Below, piece by piece: positions 1-5,217 of a stretch of DNA of 5,217 nt. How positions within the stretch are numbered: position 1 is the first letter of the stretch; each line of letters starts with the position of its first letter. A program made the position numbers and the translations under genes. Source of the DNA: Acidobacteriota bacterium (GTDB taxonomy: Bacteria; Acidobacteriota; UBA6911; RPQK01); the NCBI GenBank assembly GCA_003819755.1, contig RPQK01000581.1:1-5217 (forward strand), read 5' to 3'. Below the pieces are notes generated by a model that worked only from the letters and a program-made list of their open reading frames with translations, had not been told where the DNA came from and did not search any database.

Positions 1-29
1 GGAGTCAGAAGTCGGGAGTCGGGAGGAGG
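1..29. repeat. Heptamer tandem array, left arm (cut by window start)
   Basis: Three consecutive 7-bp units read GGAGTCA, GAAGTCG and GGAGTCG, followed by a degenerate GGAGGAGG. The array begins at or before the first base of the window, so its true extent is unknown. Positions 3-13 are the exact reverse complement of 60-70 in the array on the other side of a short spacer, so the two arrays are opposed copies of one unit. No coding sequence covers this stretch. Its function is unknown. Confidence 0.75.
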
Positions 30-55
30 ACAGCAATGCTCGTTCGCCTTCCCCA

Positions 56-102
56 TTCTGACTTCTGACTTCTGACTTCTGACTTCTAACTTCTAACTTC
101 TG
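56..102. repeat. Heptamer tandem array, right arm
   Basis: Four perfect copies of TTCTGAC (56-83) are followed by two copies of TTCTAAC (84-97) and a partial TTCTG (98-102). The reverse complement of the unit, GTCAGAA, matches the units at 1-21 in inverted orientation. The array ends 8 bp beyond the stop codon of the minus-strand coiled-coil gene, so it lies in that gene's 3' untranslated region. The arm at 3-13 can pair with 60-70 over 11 perfect base pairs with a 46-nt loop. There is no T-tract, so calling it a classical terminator is not justified. Confidence 0.85.
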
Positions 103-110
103 TTCGTCAC

Positions 111-518
111 TTACTCAAACGCCCTGGCGATGCGTTCGCCCATCTGTTCCATGCGCTCGCCGAACCGTTCCATCCGCTTGCCGAATTCTTCACCACGGCG
201 TTCGAATTTCTCGCCGATCCGCTCCATCCGCGTACCGAAGCATTCCGCACGGCTGCCGATTCTTTCAGCTCTGGCTGCAATCCGATCGGCCACAGCCTCA
301 TGACGCTCGGCCGAGCGTTCCGCATGGGCTGCAACTCGATCTGCGACAATCTCGAGCGAGCGGCCCAGGCGTTCGAGATCCGTCGCAAGTTGATCCATAT
401 CGCGCTCGAGTGCAGCAAATTCTCCCTCTGGTGTTCCGCGGGTCACTACGTCATCCGCCGAGACGGTCAGTGCGAGAAGCGCCAGACCCAATACGCCAAG
501 AAGCACAGACTTTGCCAT
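111..518 (-). CDS. Hypothetical exported coiled-coil protein
   Basis: I do not recognise a family, and the function is unknown. The chosen start gives 135 residues: a short positive N-terminus (MAK), a hydrophobic segment at about residues 4-19, and a plausible signal peptidase site after V-S-A (residue 21). The rest is almost entirely charged and helical, rich in Glu, Arg, Met and Ala. Residues 83-129 show a 7-residue period with glycines at 88, 95, 102 and 109 and then, after a shift of four, at 113, 120 and 127. This suggests a secreted or periplasmic rod that forms a coiled coil. The reading frame stays open upstream to 629, with alternative ATGs at 554 and 629. I chose 518 because it gives the cleanest signal peptide, but no start has a strong Shine-Dalgarno sequence. 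The gene is divergent from the beta-CASP nuclease, and its stop (TAA) lies just before a heptamer array. The signal segment plus uninterrupted heptads favour a real gene. Confidence 0.65.
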   Translation of the reverse strand: MAKSVLLGVLGLALLALTVSADDVVTRGTPEGEFAALERDMDQLATDLERLGRSLEIVADRVAAHAERSAERHEAVADRIAARAERIGSRAECFGTRMERIGEKFERRGEEFGKRMERFGERMEQMGERIARAFE

Positions 519-581
519 ATCAACCCATACGGAGAAGCGCAAAAAAATGTTCATCACCGTTTTTCGGCGGGCGTACGTCAC

Positions 582-610
582 TTGTCCCGCTTGTCCTGAT
601 CGACTACAAT
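582..610 (+). promoter_or_regulatory. Sigma-70-type promoter for the beta-CASP nuclease gene
   Basis: TTGTCC (582-587) matches four of six bases of the -35 consensus. It is separated by exactly 17 bp from TACAAT (605-610), which matches five of six bases of the -10 consensus. Transcription would begin near 617, only about 12 nt before the ATG at 629, with the ribosome binding site GAGG inside that leader. The -35 lies in a direct repeat (CTTGTCC at 581-587 and again at 590-596), which could be an operator or chance. The call is made by eye. Confidence 0.5.
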
Positions 611-618
611 CGGCCGCC

Positions 619-622
619 GAGG
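619..622 (+). promoter_or_regulatory. Ribosome binding site that fixes the nuclease start
   Basis: GAGG lies 6 nt before the ATG at 629. It decides between this start and the open frame that continues upstream to 410. The protein beginning at 629 starts directly with the usual first strand of the metallo-beta-lactamase fold (MNTLRFLGATRTVTGS). Confidence 0.7.
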
Positions 623-628
623 CAATCA

Positions 629-2038
629 ATGAACACCCTTCGCTTTCTGGGTGCGACTCGCACCGTTACCGGGTCCAAGCATCTCATCACGACGGGCAAG
701 TCGCGAATTTTGATCGACTGTGGGCTTTTCCAGGGACTAAAAGAACTGCGGCTCAAGAACTGGGAGCCTTTCCCGGCAGACGTAAGGAGTCTGGACGCCG
801 TGGTTCTGACCCACGCTCATATCGACCATACAGGCTATCTGCCCAGGTTGGTTAAGGACGGGTTCCGGGGACCGATCTATGCGAGCAGCTCGACGATCGG
901 CCTCTGCCGGATTCTGCTTCCCGACACCGGGAGACTTCAGGAAGAAGATGCCCGTTACGTGAACAAGAAAGGCTTTTCCAAGCACAAGCCTGCCCTTCCC
1001 CTGTTCACGGAATCCGAAGCAAGGTCATGCCTCAGGTATTTCCGGCCTCTTCCGTTTTATGAGCCGGTGAAAGTCGCTCCCAAGATATCGGTATGTCTCG
1101 GTCAGTCCGGTCACATCCTTGGCTCGGCCTTCATCCAAGTGACCCTCGGCCGGAACGGAACCGAAGGGCAGCGCGTGGTCTTCAGCGGCGATCTCGGCCG
1201 GTCTTCACGCCCGATCATCAATGACCCGGCTCCTCCCTTTGAGGCCGACTACCTGGTACTGGAGTCGACGTACGGTGACCGGCAGCATCCCCCGCAGGAC
1301 GCCAAAGCCAAGCTTCGTGATGTGATAATCAGGACCGCGGAACGAGGAGGGACGGTCGTCATCCCTTCGTTCGCGGTTGGTCGTATGCAGGAGCTCCTCT
1401 ATCTGCTGACCGAGCTCCGGGAACGAAACCAGATTCCTGAGATCCCTATCTTCCTCGACAGCCCGATGGCGATCAGCGCCACTGCCGAATATTTGGCGCA
1501 TACCGAGGAGCACGATGCCGAAATGCGGGCCCGGATGGACGGCGGCATTGAAACACTGCTGAAAAGGATCACAGTCACCCGAAGCCAGAACGAATCCAAG
1601 CGGGCCATCAAACACCGTGGCCCCGGGGTCATCCTTTCGAGCTCCGGAATGGCGGTCGGGGGCCGCGTTCTTCATCACCTGGCCACCCGATTGCCTGACG
1701 CCCGCAACACGATCCTCTTTGTCGGCTACCAGGCGGCCGGAACCCGCGGGCGCCTTCTGGTCGAAGGCGCGAAGGAAATCAAGATCTACGGCGAATTGAT
1801 TCCGGTGAACGCCGAGATCGTTCAGATGGAGGAGCTCTCCGCCCATGCGGACTATCAGGAAATCCTTTGCTGGCTGTCGAACTTCACCAAGCCGCCACGT
1901 CGGACTTTCCTGGTCCACGGGGAGGAATCAGCCTGCGAGGCCCTCACACGAAGGATCCAAGACCAGCTCGGCTGGGACTGCAGGATCCCCGTGTACGGGG
2001 AGGAAGTAGAACTGAGCGCTGACCCGCTGACCCGCTGA
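629..2038 (+). CDS. Metallo-beta-lactamase/beta-CASP ribonuclease (YSH1/CPSF-73-like)
   Basis: This is a 469-residue zinc-dependent RNase of the bacterial branch of the CPSF-73/YSH1 family (similar in type to Thermus TTHA0252), expected to process or degrade RNA in the cytoplasm. The metallo-beta-lactamase part has the N-terminal GATRTVTGS, motif 2 H62-A-H-I-D66-H67, motif 3 at H162 (SGHILGSA) and motif 4 at D188 (FSGDLGR). The inserted beta-CASP domain has motif A E212 (ESTYGD), PSFAVGR at 246-252, DSPMA at 277-281, motif B H329 (KHRGPGVILSSSGM) and motif C H406 (ELSAHADY). A C-terminal LVHGE follows at 428-432. All metal ligands are visible, so the enzyme should be active. Length is normal for the family. 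The last eight or so residues (LSADPLTR) and the TGA stop are encoded by a short-repeat array, so the tail is probably an accidental extension. The gene appears monocistronic, divergent from the coiled-coil gene and convergent with the yciI-like gene. Whether it is an endo- or exonuclease cannot be told from sequence. Confidence 0.95.
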   Translation: MNTLRFLGATRTVTGSKHLITTGKSRILIDCGLFQGLKELRLKNWEPFPADVRSLDAVVLTHAHIDHTGYLPRLVKDGFRGPIYASSSTIGLCRILLPDTGRLQEEDARYVNKKGFSKHKPALPLFTESEARSCLRYFRPLPFYEPVKVAPKISVCLGQSGHILGSAFIQVTLGRNGTEGQRVVFSGDLGRSSRPIINDPAPPFEADYLVLESTYGDRQHPPQDAKAKLRDVIIRTAERGGTVVIPSFAVGRMQELLYLLTELRERNQIPEIPIFLDSPMAISATAEYLAHTEEHDAEMRARMDGGIETLLKRITVTRSQNESKRAIKHRGPGVILSSSGMAVGGRVLHHLATRLPDARNTILFVGYQAAGTRGRLLVEGAKEIKIYGELIPVNAEIVQMEELSAHADYQEILCWLSNFTKPPRRTFLVHGEESACEALTRRIQDQLGWDCRIPVYGEEVELSADPLTR

Positions 2039-2047
2039 GCGCTGAGC
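2012..2047. repeat. 7-8 bp tandem array spanning the 3' end of the nuclease gene
   Basis: CTGA recurs at 2012, 2019, 2027, 2035 and 2042, giving units CTGAGCG, CTGACCCG, CTGACCCG, CTGAGCG and a partial CTGAGC. The array starts inside the nuclease coding sequence, supplies its final codons and its TGA stop (2036-2038), and continues past it. The units are inverted relatives of the GCGGGCA heptamers at 2063-2090. Confidence 0.8.
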
Positions 2048-2087
2048 CCGGCGCCTCTCGAAGCGGGCAGTGGGCAGCGGGCAGCGG
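2024..2087. terminator. Possible hairpin between convergent genes
   Basis: CCGCTG (2024-2029) plus CCCGCTG (2031-2037) can pair with CAGCGGG (2075-2081) plus CAGCGG (2082-2087). That gives 13 G/C-rich base pairs broken by one bulged A at 2030, with a 37-nt loop that contains the palindrome GGCGCC (2050-2055). It lies between the convergent nuclease and yciI-like genes, where a bidirectional terminator or 3' stabiliser would be expected. There is no U-tract on either side, so intrinsic termination is uncertain. Confidence 0.35.
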
Positions 2088-2090
2088 TCA
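2063..2090. repeat. Heptamer tandem array at the 3' end of the yciI-like gene
   Basis: Four 7-bp units in exact register: GCGGGCA, GTGGGCA, GCGGGCA and GCGGTCA. The last three bases of the fourth unit (2088-2090) are the TGA stop codon of the minus-strand yciI-like gene. The array therefore begins exactly at the end of that coding region. It is opposed to the CTGACCCG-type array at 2012-2047. Confidence 0.85.
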
Positions 2091-2363
2091 CCCGCCAATG
2101 ACGACCGTCCAGGGCCGAACTCGCCATTCTGTGATCAACCCCGCTTTGACGTATGGGTCGTTTCTCGCGAAGCTCTCTGCAAGTTCAGCGCTTTCGCCTT
2201 TGAACAAAAGCAACGCACCGTCAACCGGGTCCGACAGTGCTCCGCCCATCAGCAGCTCACCACGCTTCTGGGCTGCGGTGGCATAGGCCAGGTGTTGGTC
2301 CCGGTATGGGGCCCGCCGCTGCACGTAGTTTTCAACCGTTTTGTAAAAGAGAAGGTAGTACAT
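2088..2363 (-). CDS. YciI-like (YCII-related domain) protein
   Basis: A single-domain 91-residue protein of the YCII-related family, a dimeric ferredoxin-like alpha/beta barrel fold of mostly unknown biochemical role. Some members are fused to or neighbour sigma factors or degradative enzymes. Visible family features are the first strand MYYLLFY, the RRAPYRDQHL helix with H24, GELLMGGAL (35-43) followed by S-D45-P-V-D-G, the strand ALLLFKG (50-56), and A-R-N-D69-P-Y-V-K-A-G-L followed by a final strand RVRPWTVVIG. The His and Asp residues are the usual conserved positions of the family. Length is normal and complete. The ATG at 2363 is fixed by an in-frame stop (TAG) three codons upstream, but it lacks a clear Shine-Dalgarno. 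The gene is divergent from the DUF1549 operon and convergent with the nuclease. I cannot assign a substrate. Confidence 0.88.
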   Translation of the reverse strand: MYYLLFYKTVENYVQRRAPYRDQHLAYATAAQKRGELLMGGALSDPVDGALLLFKGESAELAESFARNDPYVKAGLITEWRVRPWTVVIGG

Positions 2364-2421
2364 GACCAGCTATTTTCTTTACAAGTCTTTACCAAATCAA
2401 ACATTTCGTTCCTCCGCAGGG

Positions 2422-2430
2422 TGATAGAAT
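2422..2430 (+). promoter_or_regulatory. Possible extended -10 promoter for the DUF1549-DUF1501 operon
   Basis: TGA followed by TAGAAT (2425-2430) fits the extended -10 pattern TGN-TATAAT with five of six hexamer bases. No good -35 lies at the normal distance. Transcription would start near 2437, leaving about 12 nt before the ATG at 2449, with AGGGTGG (2439-2445) as a weak ribosome binding site. Confidence 0.35.
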
Positions 2431-2448
2431 CCGGCCCCAGGGTGGTCC

Positions 2449-4014
2449 ATGAAGCGTCTCTTCCAGGCAGGCATCCTCTTCTTGCTCGCGATATCTTTCG
2501 CTGCGGGCCAGTCGGGAGTCCTCCATCCCTACGAAACAGAGACAGCGCTCGGCGCCCCGAACCCGATTGATACGCTGGTAAGAAACAGACTCCGGCAGCG
2601 CGGAATCCAACCGGCAAACCAGTGTTCGGACGAAGTCTTCATTCGCCGGGCCTACCTGGACGTTCTTGGAACCTTGCCCCGGCTTGAGGAGGTACGCGCT
2701 TTTCTTGCAGACCGGAACTCCGAGAAACGGAAGGCCCTGGTCGAGGCTCTTTTCCAACGGGAGGAATTCGCTGATTACTGGTCGCTCAAATGGTGCGATG
2801 TCCTCCGAGTGAAGTCCGAATTTCCGATCAACCTCTGGCCAAATGCGGTGCAGGCTTACCACCAGTGGATCAGGGCCGCGGTTCGGGACAACATGCGTTA
2901 CGACCAGTTTGCCCGTGAGCTGCTGACATCGAGCGGCAGCAACTTCCGGGTCCCGCCCGTTAATTTCTACCGCGCGATTCAGGGGCGTGGCCCTTCCGCG
3001 GCAGCCGCCGCCGTTGCACTCACATTTATGGGCACTCGGATCGAAACCTGGCCTGCGGAGCGGCGAACCGGAATGGAGGCGTTCTTTTCGCGCGTGGCCT
3101 ACAAGCCCACCGCCGAGTGGAAAGAGGAGATCGTCTGCCTGGACCCGGCAAAGACCGGAGCAGTCTCGGCCACTTTCCCGGACGGCCGACGCGTCCAGAT
3201 TCCTGACGGCCAGGACCCACGAAAAGTCTTTGCTGGCTGGCTGATCACCCCCAAAAACTCGTGGTTCGCCCGAAACGCTGCCAACCGTACCTGGTGTTGG
3301 CTGACCGGCCGGGGAATCATCCATGAAGCTGACGACATCCGGTCGGACAATCCACCTGCGAACCCTGAGTTGCTCGCATACCTTGAAAAGGAGCTCGTGA
3401 AATCGGGATATGACCTGCGGCATCTGTTCCGCCTGATCTTGAATTCGCAGACGTATCAGCAGTCTTCGATTCCGAGGAGCAGCCATGGTGATGCCGCGGC
3501 CTTGTCAGCCCATTACCTGGTCCGGCGATTGGATGCCGAGGTCTTGATTGATGCCCTGTCGTCTGTGTTCGGCCCTGGAGAAGGATACTCGAGCGCAATT
3601 CCTGAGCCTTTCACGTATATCCCCGAGAACCAGCGGACGATTGGCTTGGCCGACGGCAGTATCACCAGCCAATTCCTCGAGATGTTCGGCCGCCCGGCCC
3701 GGGACACCGGTCTGGAAGGCGAGCGCAACAATCAGCCGAGCGACGAGCAGCGCCTGCACCTGCTTAATTCAACTGCAATTCAGCAAAAGATCCAGCGGAG
3801 CAGGCGGCTGACCGAGCTGATAAACGCGACCAGGACCGATCGCCGCCGGTTGATCGGGGCCTTGTACCTGGCAATCCTGTCTCGTTATCCGACCGAGCAG
3901 GAATTGGCGGCAGCAGTGGACTATGCGACGAAGTCGGGGCAGGCGGTGCGGGAGACCGCGGTTGATCTGGCATGGGCGCTGATCAACACCAAGGAGTTTC
4001 TGTTCAGGCATTAG
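2449..4014 (+). CDS. Exported DUF1549/DUF1553 protein lacking the CxxCH motif
   Basis: A 521-residue protein with a Sec-type signal peptide: MKR, a hydrophobic core at about 8-18, and likely cleavage after AAG (residue 20). DUF1549 (PSCyt2) covers roughly residues 37-230, with D41-x-L-V as IDTLV, the RRAYLDVLGTLP motif at 66-77 and the FADYW-x-x-KW-x-D-x-LR region at 107-120. DUF1553 (PSD1) covers roughly 255-510, with WLITPKNSWFARNAANRTW at 264-282, GRGIIHEADDIRSDNPP at 287-303, ELLAYL and the C-terminal LSRYPTEQEL and LINTKEFLF. These proteins occur beside DUF1501 genes in planctomycetes and acidobacteria, and their function is not established. Two departures are visible. There is no N-terminal cytochrome domain, and the Cys-x-x-Cys-His stretch usually found after the FLG-x-R motif is absent (here FMGTRIETWPAERR, 193-206). 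The chosen ATG gives the signal peptide directly. The gene is first in an operon with the DUF1501 gene 9 bp downstream. Confidence 0.92.
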   Translation: MKRLFQAGILFLLAISFAAGQSGVLHPYETETALGAPNPIDTLVRNRLRQRGIQPANQCSDEVFIRRAYLDVLGTLPRLEEVRAFLADRNSEKRKALVEALFQREEFADYWSLKWCDVLRVKSEFPINLWPNAVQAYHQWIRAAVRDNMRYDQFARELLTSSGSNFRVPPVNFYRAIQGRGPSAAAAAVALTFMGTRIETWPAERRTGMEAFFSRVAYKPTAEWKEEIVCLDPAKTGAVSATFPDGRRVQIPDGQDPRKVFAGWLITPKNSWFARNAANRTWCWLTGRGIIHEADDIRSDNPPANPELLAYLEKELVKSGYDLRHLFRLILNSQTYQQSSIPRSSHGDAAALSAHYLVRRLDAEVLIDALSSVFGPGEGYSSAIPEPFTYIPENQRTIGLADGSITSQFLEMFGRPARDTGLEGERNNQPSDEQRLHLLNSTAIQQKIQRSRRLTELINATRTDRRRLIGALYLAILSRYPTEQELAAAVDYATKSGQAVRETAVDLAWALINTKEFLFRH

Positions 4015-4019
4015 GGAGC
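4014..4019 (+). promoter_or_regulatory. Ribosome binding site of the DUF1501 gene
   Basis: GGGAG (4014-4018) overlaps the last base of the upstream TAG stop and sits 5 nt before the ATG at 4024. The overlap with the stop codon of the preceding gene fits translational coupling in one transcript. Confidence 0.65.
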
Positions 4020-4023
4020 GAGT

Positions 4024-5217
4024 ATGCGGCAAAGGAAACTGCCCAAAGTGATTACCCGGCGGGAAGCGGTGCGCTTGAGCTTCTTTGGTGCGGCAAGCTG
4101 CGCACTCTATGAACGACTGCTTGCCGCCCCCCAGTCGCGCAATAAGGCGGCCCGCGCTAAATCAGTCATCCAAATATGGATGTGGGGCGGGCCGTCGCAT
4201 CTGGAAACGTTCGATCCCAAGCCGGCGGCGGGCTCCGATTACACGGGTCCTCTGACCAAGCCGATCCCGACCAACGTCGACGGCATCCAGATTGGTGAGC
4301 TTCTCCCCATGCTGGCTCAGCAGGCCGACAAGTATTCCATCATCCGCAGTATGAGCCACGCAACCAATGCACACGAGACGGCTTCATACATCGTGCAGAC
4401 CGGGCGCCAGGCTGATCGGCTCGTCTATCCGTGCACCGGGGCCGTGGTTTCCTTGCTGAAGGGATTCGGCGCCGATTACGGGGGACTGGTGCCGCCATAC
4501 ATCGTGCTGACCGAGCCGCAGGGGCGCTTCTCGGAAGAGGGTTTTCTCGGACAGCGCTACAAGCCATTCGCCACCGGCGGAGACCCGAACCAGAAACGCT
4601 TCGCTGTCGAGGGGATTATGGCCGAGGGCGTTTCCGACGAGCGGCAGCGAAGTCGCCGTGATTTGCTTCATGCCCTTGATTCCCTCGGAAAGGCCATCCC
4701 TGGGAACCCGCAGTTCAAGCAGCTCGATCTTTGCGAGGACAAAGCCTACAACTTGATGTTCGGTAATGCCCGAAAGCTGTTCGACCTGTCTGACGAGAAA
4801 GACGAAGTGCGCGAGCGCTACGGGCGCAACACTTTCGGGCAATCCTGCCTGATGGCCCGGCGGCTGGTCGAGCACGGCGTCCCGTACGTCACAATTAACT
4901 ACAAGGGCTGGGATACGCACAAGAACCACTTCCAGATTGTCCGCCGCAGGCTGCCGGAAATGGACCGCGGTATGGCCACCTTGCTGCAGGATCTTGCCGA
5001 GCGCGGCCTGCTCGACAGCACCATCGTCTGGTGGAGCGGTGAATTCGGACGGACTCCCAGGGTTCAGTGGGAAGCGCCTTGGAACGGCGGACGGGGACAT
5101 TGGGGAAATTGTTTCTCGGCCGTGGTCGCCGGAGGAGGATTCAAGGGCGGCCGGGTCGTGGGCGCCTCGGATGCGCGGGGAGAAGCGGTGAAGGACAGGC
5201 CCGCCCACCCGCGCGAC
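4024..5217 (+). CDS. DUF1501 family exported protein, 3' end beyond the window
   Basis: The frame stays open from the ATG at 4024 to the last base, giving 398 residues without a stop. The family usually runs on for several tens of residues more, so only the C-terminus is missing. DUF1501 proteins resemble the alkaline phosphatase/sulfatase superfamily, but no substrate is established. The N-terminus has a twin-arginine motif (TRREAV, 11-16), a moderately hydrophobic stretch and a possible cleavage site near LLAA (32-35), suggesting Tat export. Family motifs are IWMWGGPSHLETFDPKP (51-67), SMSHATNAHE (109-118), YPCTGAVVS (135-143), RYGRNTFGQS with LMARRLVEHGVPYVT (266-290), WDTH (296-299), SGEFGRTP (338-345), GGRGHWG (355-361) and DRPAHP (391-396). 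All expected metal-like His/Asp positions appear intact as far as the sequence goes. The gene follows the DUF1549 gene by 9 bp and is probably cotranscribed and functionally paired with it. Confidence 0.95.
   Translation, partial: MRQRKLPKVITRREAVRLSFFGAASCALYERLLAAPQSRNKAARAKSVIQIWMWGGPSHLETFDPKPAAGSDYTGPLTKPIPTNVDGIQIGELLPMLAQQADKYSIIRSMSHATNAHETASYIVQTGRQADRLVYPCTGAVVSLLKGFGADYGGLVPPYIVLTEPQGRFSEEGFLGQRYKPFATGGDPNQKRFAVEGIMAEGVSDERQRSRRDLLHALDSLGKAIPGNPQFKQLDLCEDKAYNLMFGNARKLFDLSDEKDEVRERYGRNTFGQSCLMARRLVEHGVPYVTINYKGWDTHKNHFQIVRRRLPEMDRGMATLLQDLAERGLLDSTIVWWSGEFGRTPRVQWEAPWNGGRGHWGNCFSAVVAGGGFKGGRVVGASDARGEAVKDRPAHPRD

Noticed and set aside
56..102. Heptamer array considered as a CRISPR array
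   Set aside because: Units are only 7 bp, directly adjacent with no spacers, and there are no cas genes.
1..102. Inverted arrays considered as insertion-sequence ends
   Set aside because: No transposase lies nearby, the centre is only about 27 bp, and no target duplication can be seen. A small non-autonomous element cannot be fully excluded because the left side is cut.
410..628. Extension of the nuclease by 73 residues to an upstream ATG
   Set aside because: The extra residues are Arg/Pro-rich without family similarity and overlap the divergent gene and the promoter. The ATG at 629 has a good ribosome binding site and begins exactly at the conserved fold.
519..628. Promoter for the minus-strand coiled-coil gene in the divergent gap
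   Set aside because: I found no pair of -35 and -10 hexamers with acceptable spacing on the minus strand, so I did not list one.
1205..1918. Open frame of 237 codons on the minus strand inside the nuclease gene
   Set aside because: It is antisense to the beta-CASP domain with its intact catalytic motifs, so it is a codon-bias shadow.
2389..3486. Long open frame (365 codons) on the minus strand opposite the DUF1549 gene
   Set aside because: It lies almost wholly antisense to a gene with clear domain matches in a GC-rich sequence, where antisense frames stay open by codon bias. Its translation shows no recognisable family and it has no convincing start context.
4384..5208. Open frame of 274 codons on the minus strand opposite the DUF1501 gene
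   Set aside because: It is antisense to well-conserved DUF1501 motifs (WDTH, SGEFGRTP, GRGHWG). The product has a low-complexity character with no family features.

Overview
This is a GC-rich bacterial window with ordinary gene density. It holds five protein genes, the last cut off by the window end, and two short intergenic arrays of 7-8 bp repeats. The adjacent DUF1549/DUF1553 and DUF1501 genes are typical of Acidobacteriota, Planctomycetota and Verrucomicrobiota. The DUF1549 variant without CxxCH, together with the heptamer arrays, makes an acidobacterium (Solibacter/Bryobacter-like) my best guess. That guess is an inference, because no marker gene is present.

Layout from left to right. 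Positions 1-102 hold two opposed heptamer arrays around a 27-bp spacer. Positions 111-518 (minus) encode a small exported coiled-coil protein of unknown function. It is divergently arranged with 629-2038 (plus), a complete metallo-beta-lactamase/beta-CASP ribonuclease. The 110-bp gap between them carries a good sigma-70-type promoter for the nuclease. A second pair of opposed short-repeat arrays (2012-2090) lies between the convergent nuclease and yciI-like genes and runs into the 3' ends of both coding regions. The yciI-like gene (2088-2363, minus) is divergent, across 85 bp, from a two-gene operon. That operon consists of an exported DUF1549/DUF1553 protein (2449-4014) and, 9 bp later, a DUF1501 protein (4024 to the window end).

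The beta-CASP nuclease is probably an RNA-processing housekeeping enzyme unrelated to its neighbours. The DUF1549 and DUF1501 products both carry export signals, apparently Sec and Tat-like respectively, and probably act together outside the cytoplasm in a role that is not established. I see no RNA genes, CRISPR array, insertion sequence, phage or defence genes. The points most worth a second look are the paired inverted arrays at gene 3' ends and the apparent loss of the cysteine/heme-like motifs from the DUF1549/DUF1553 protein.
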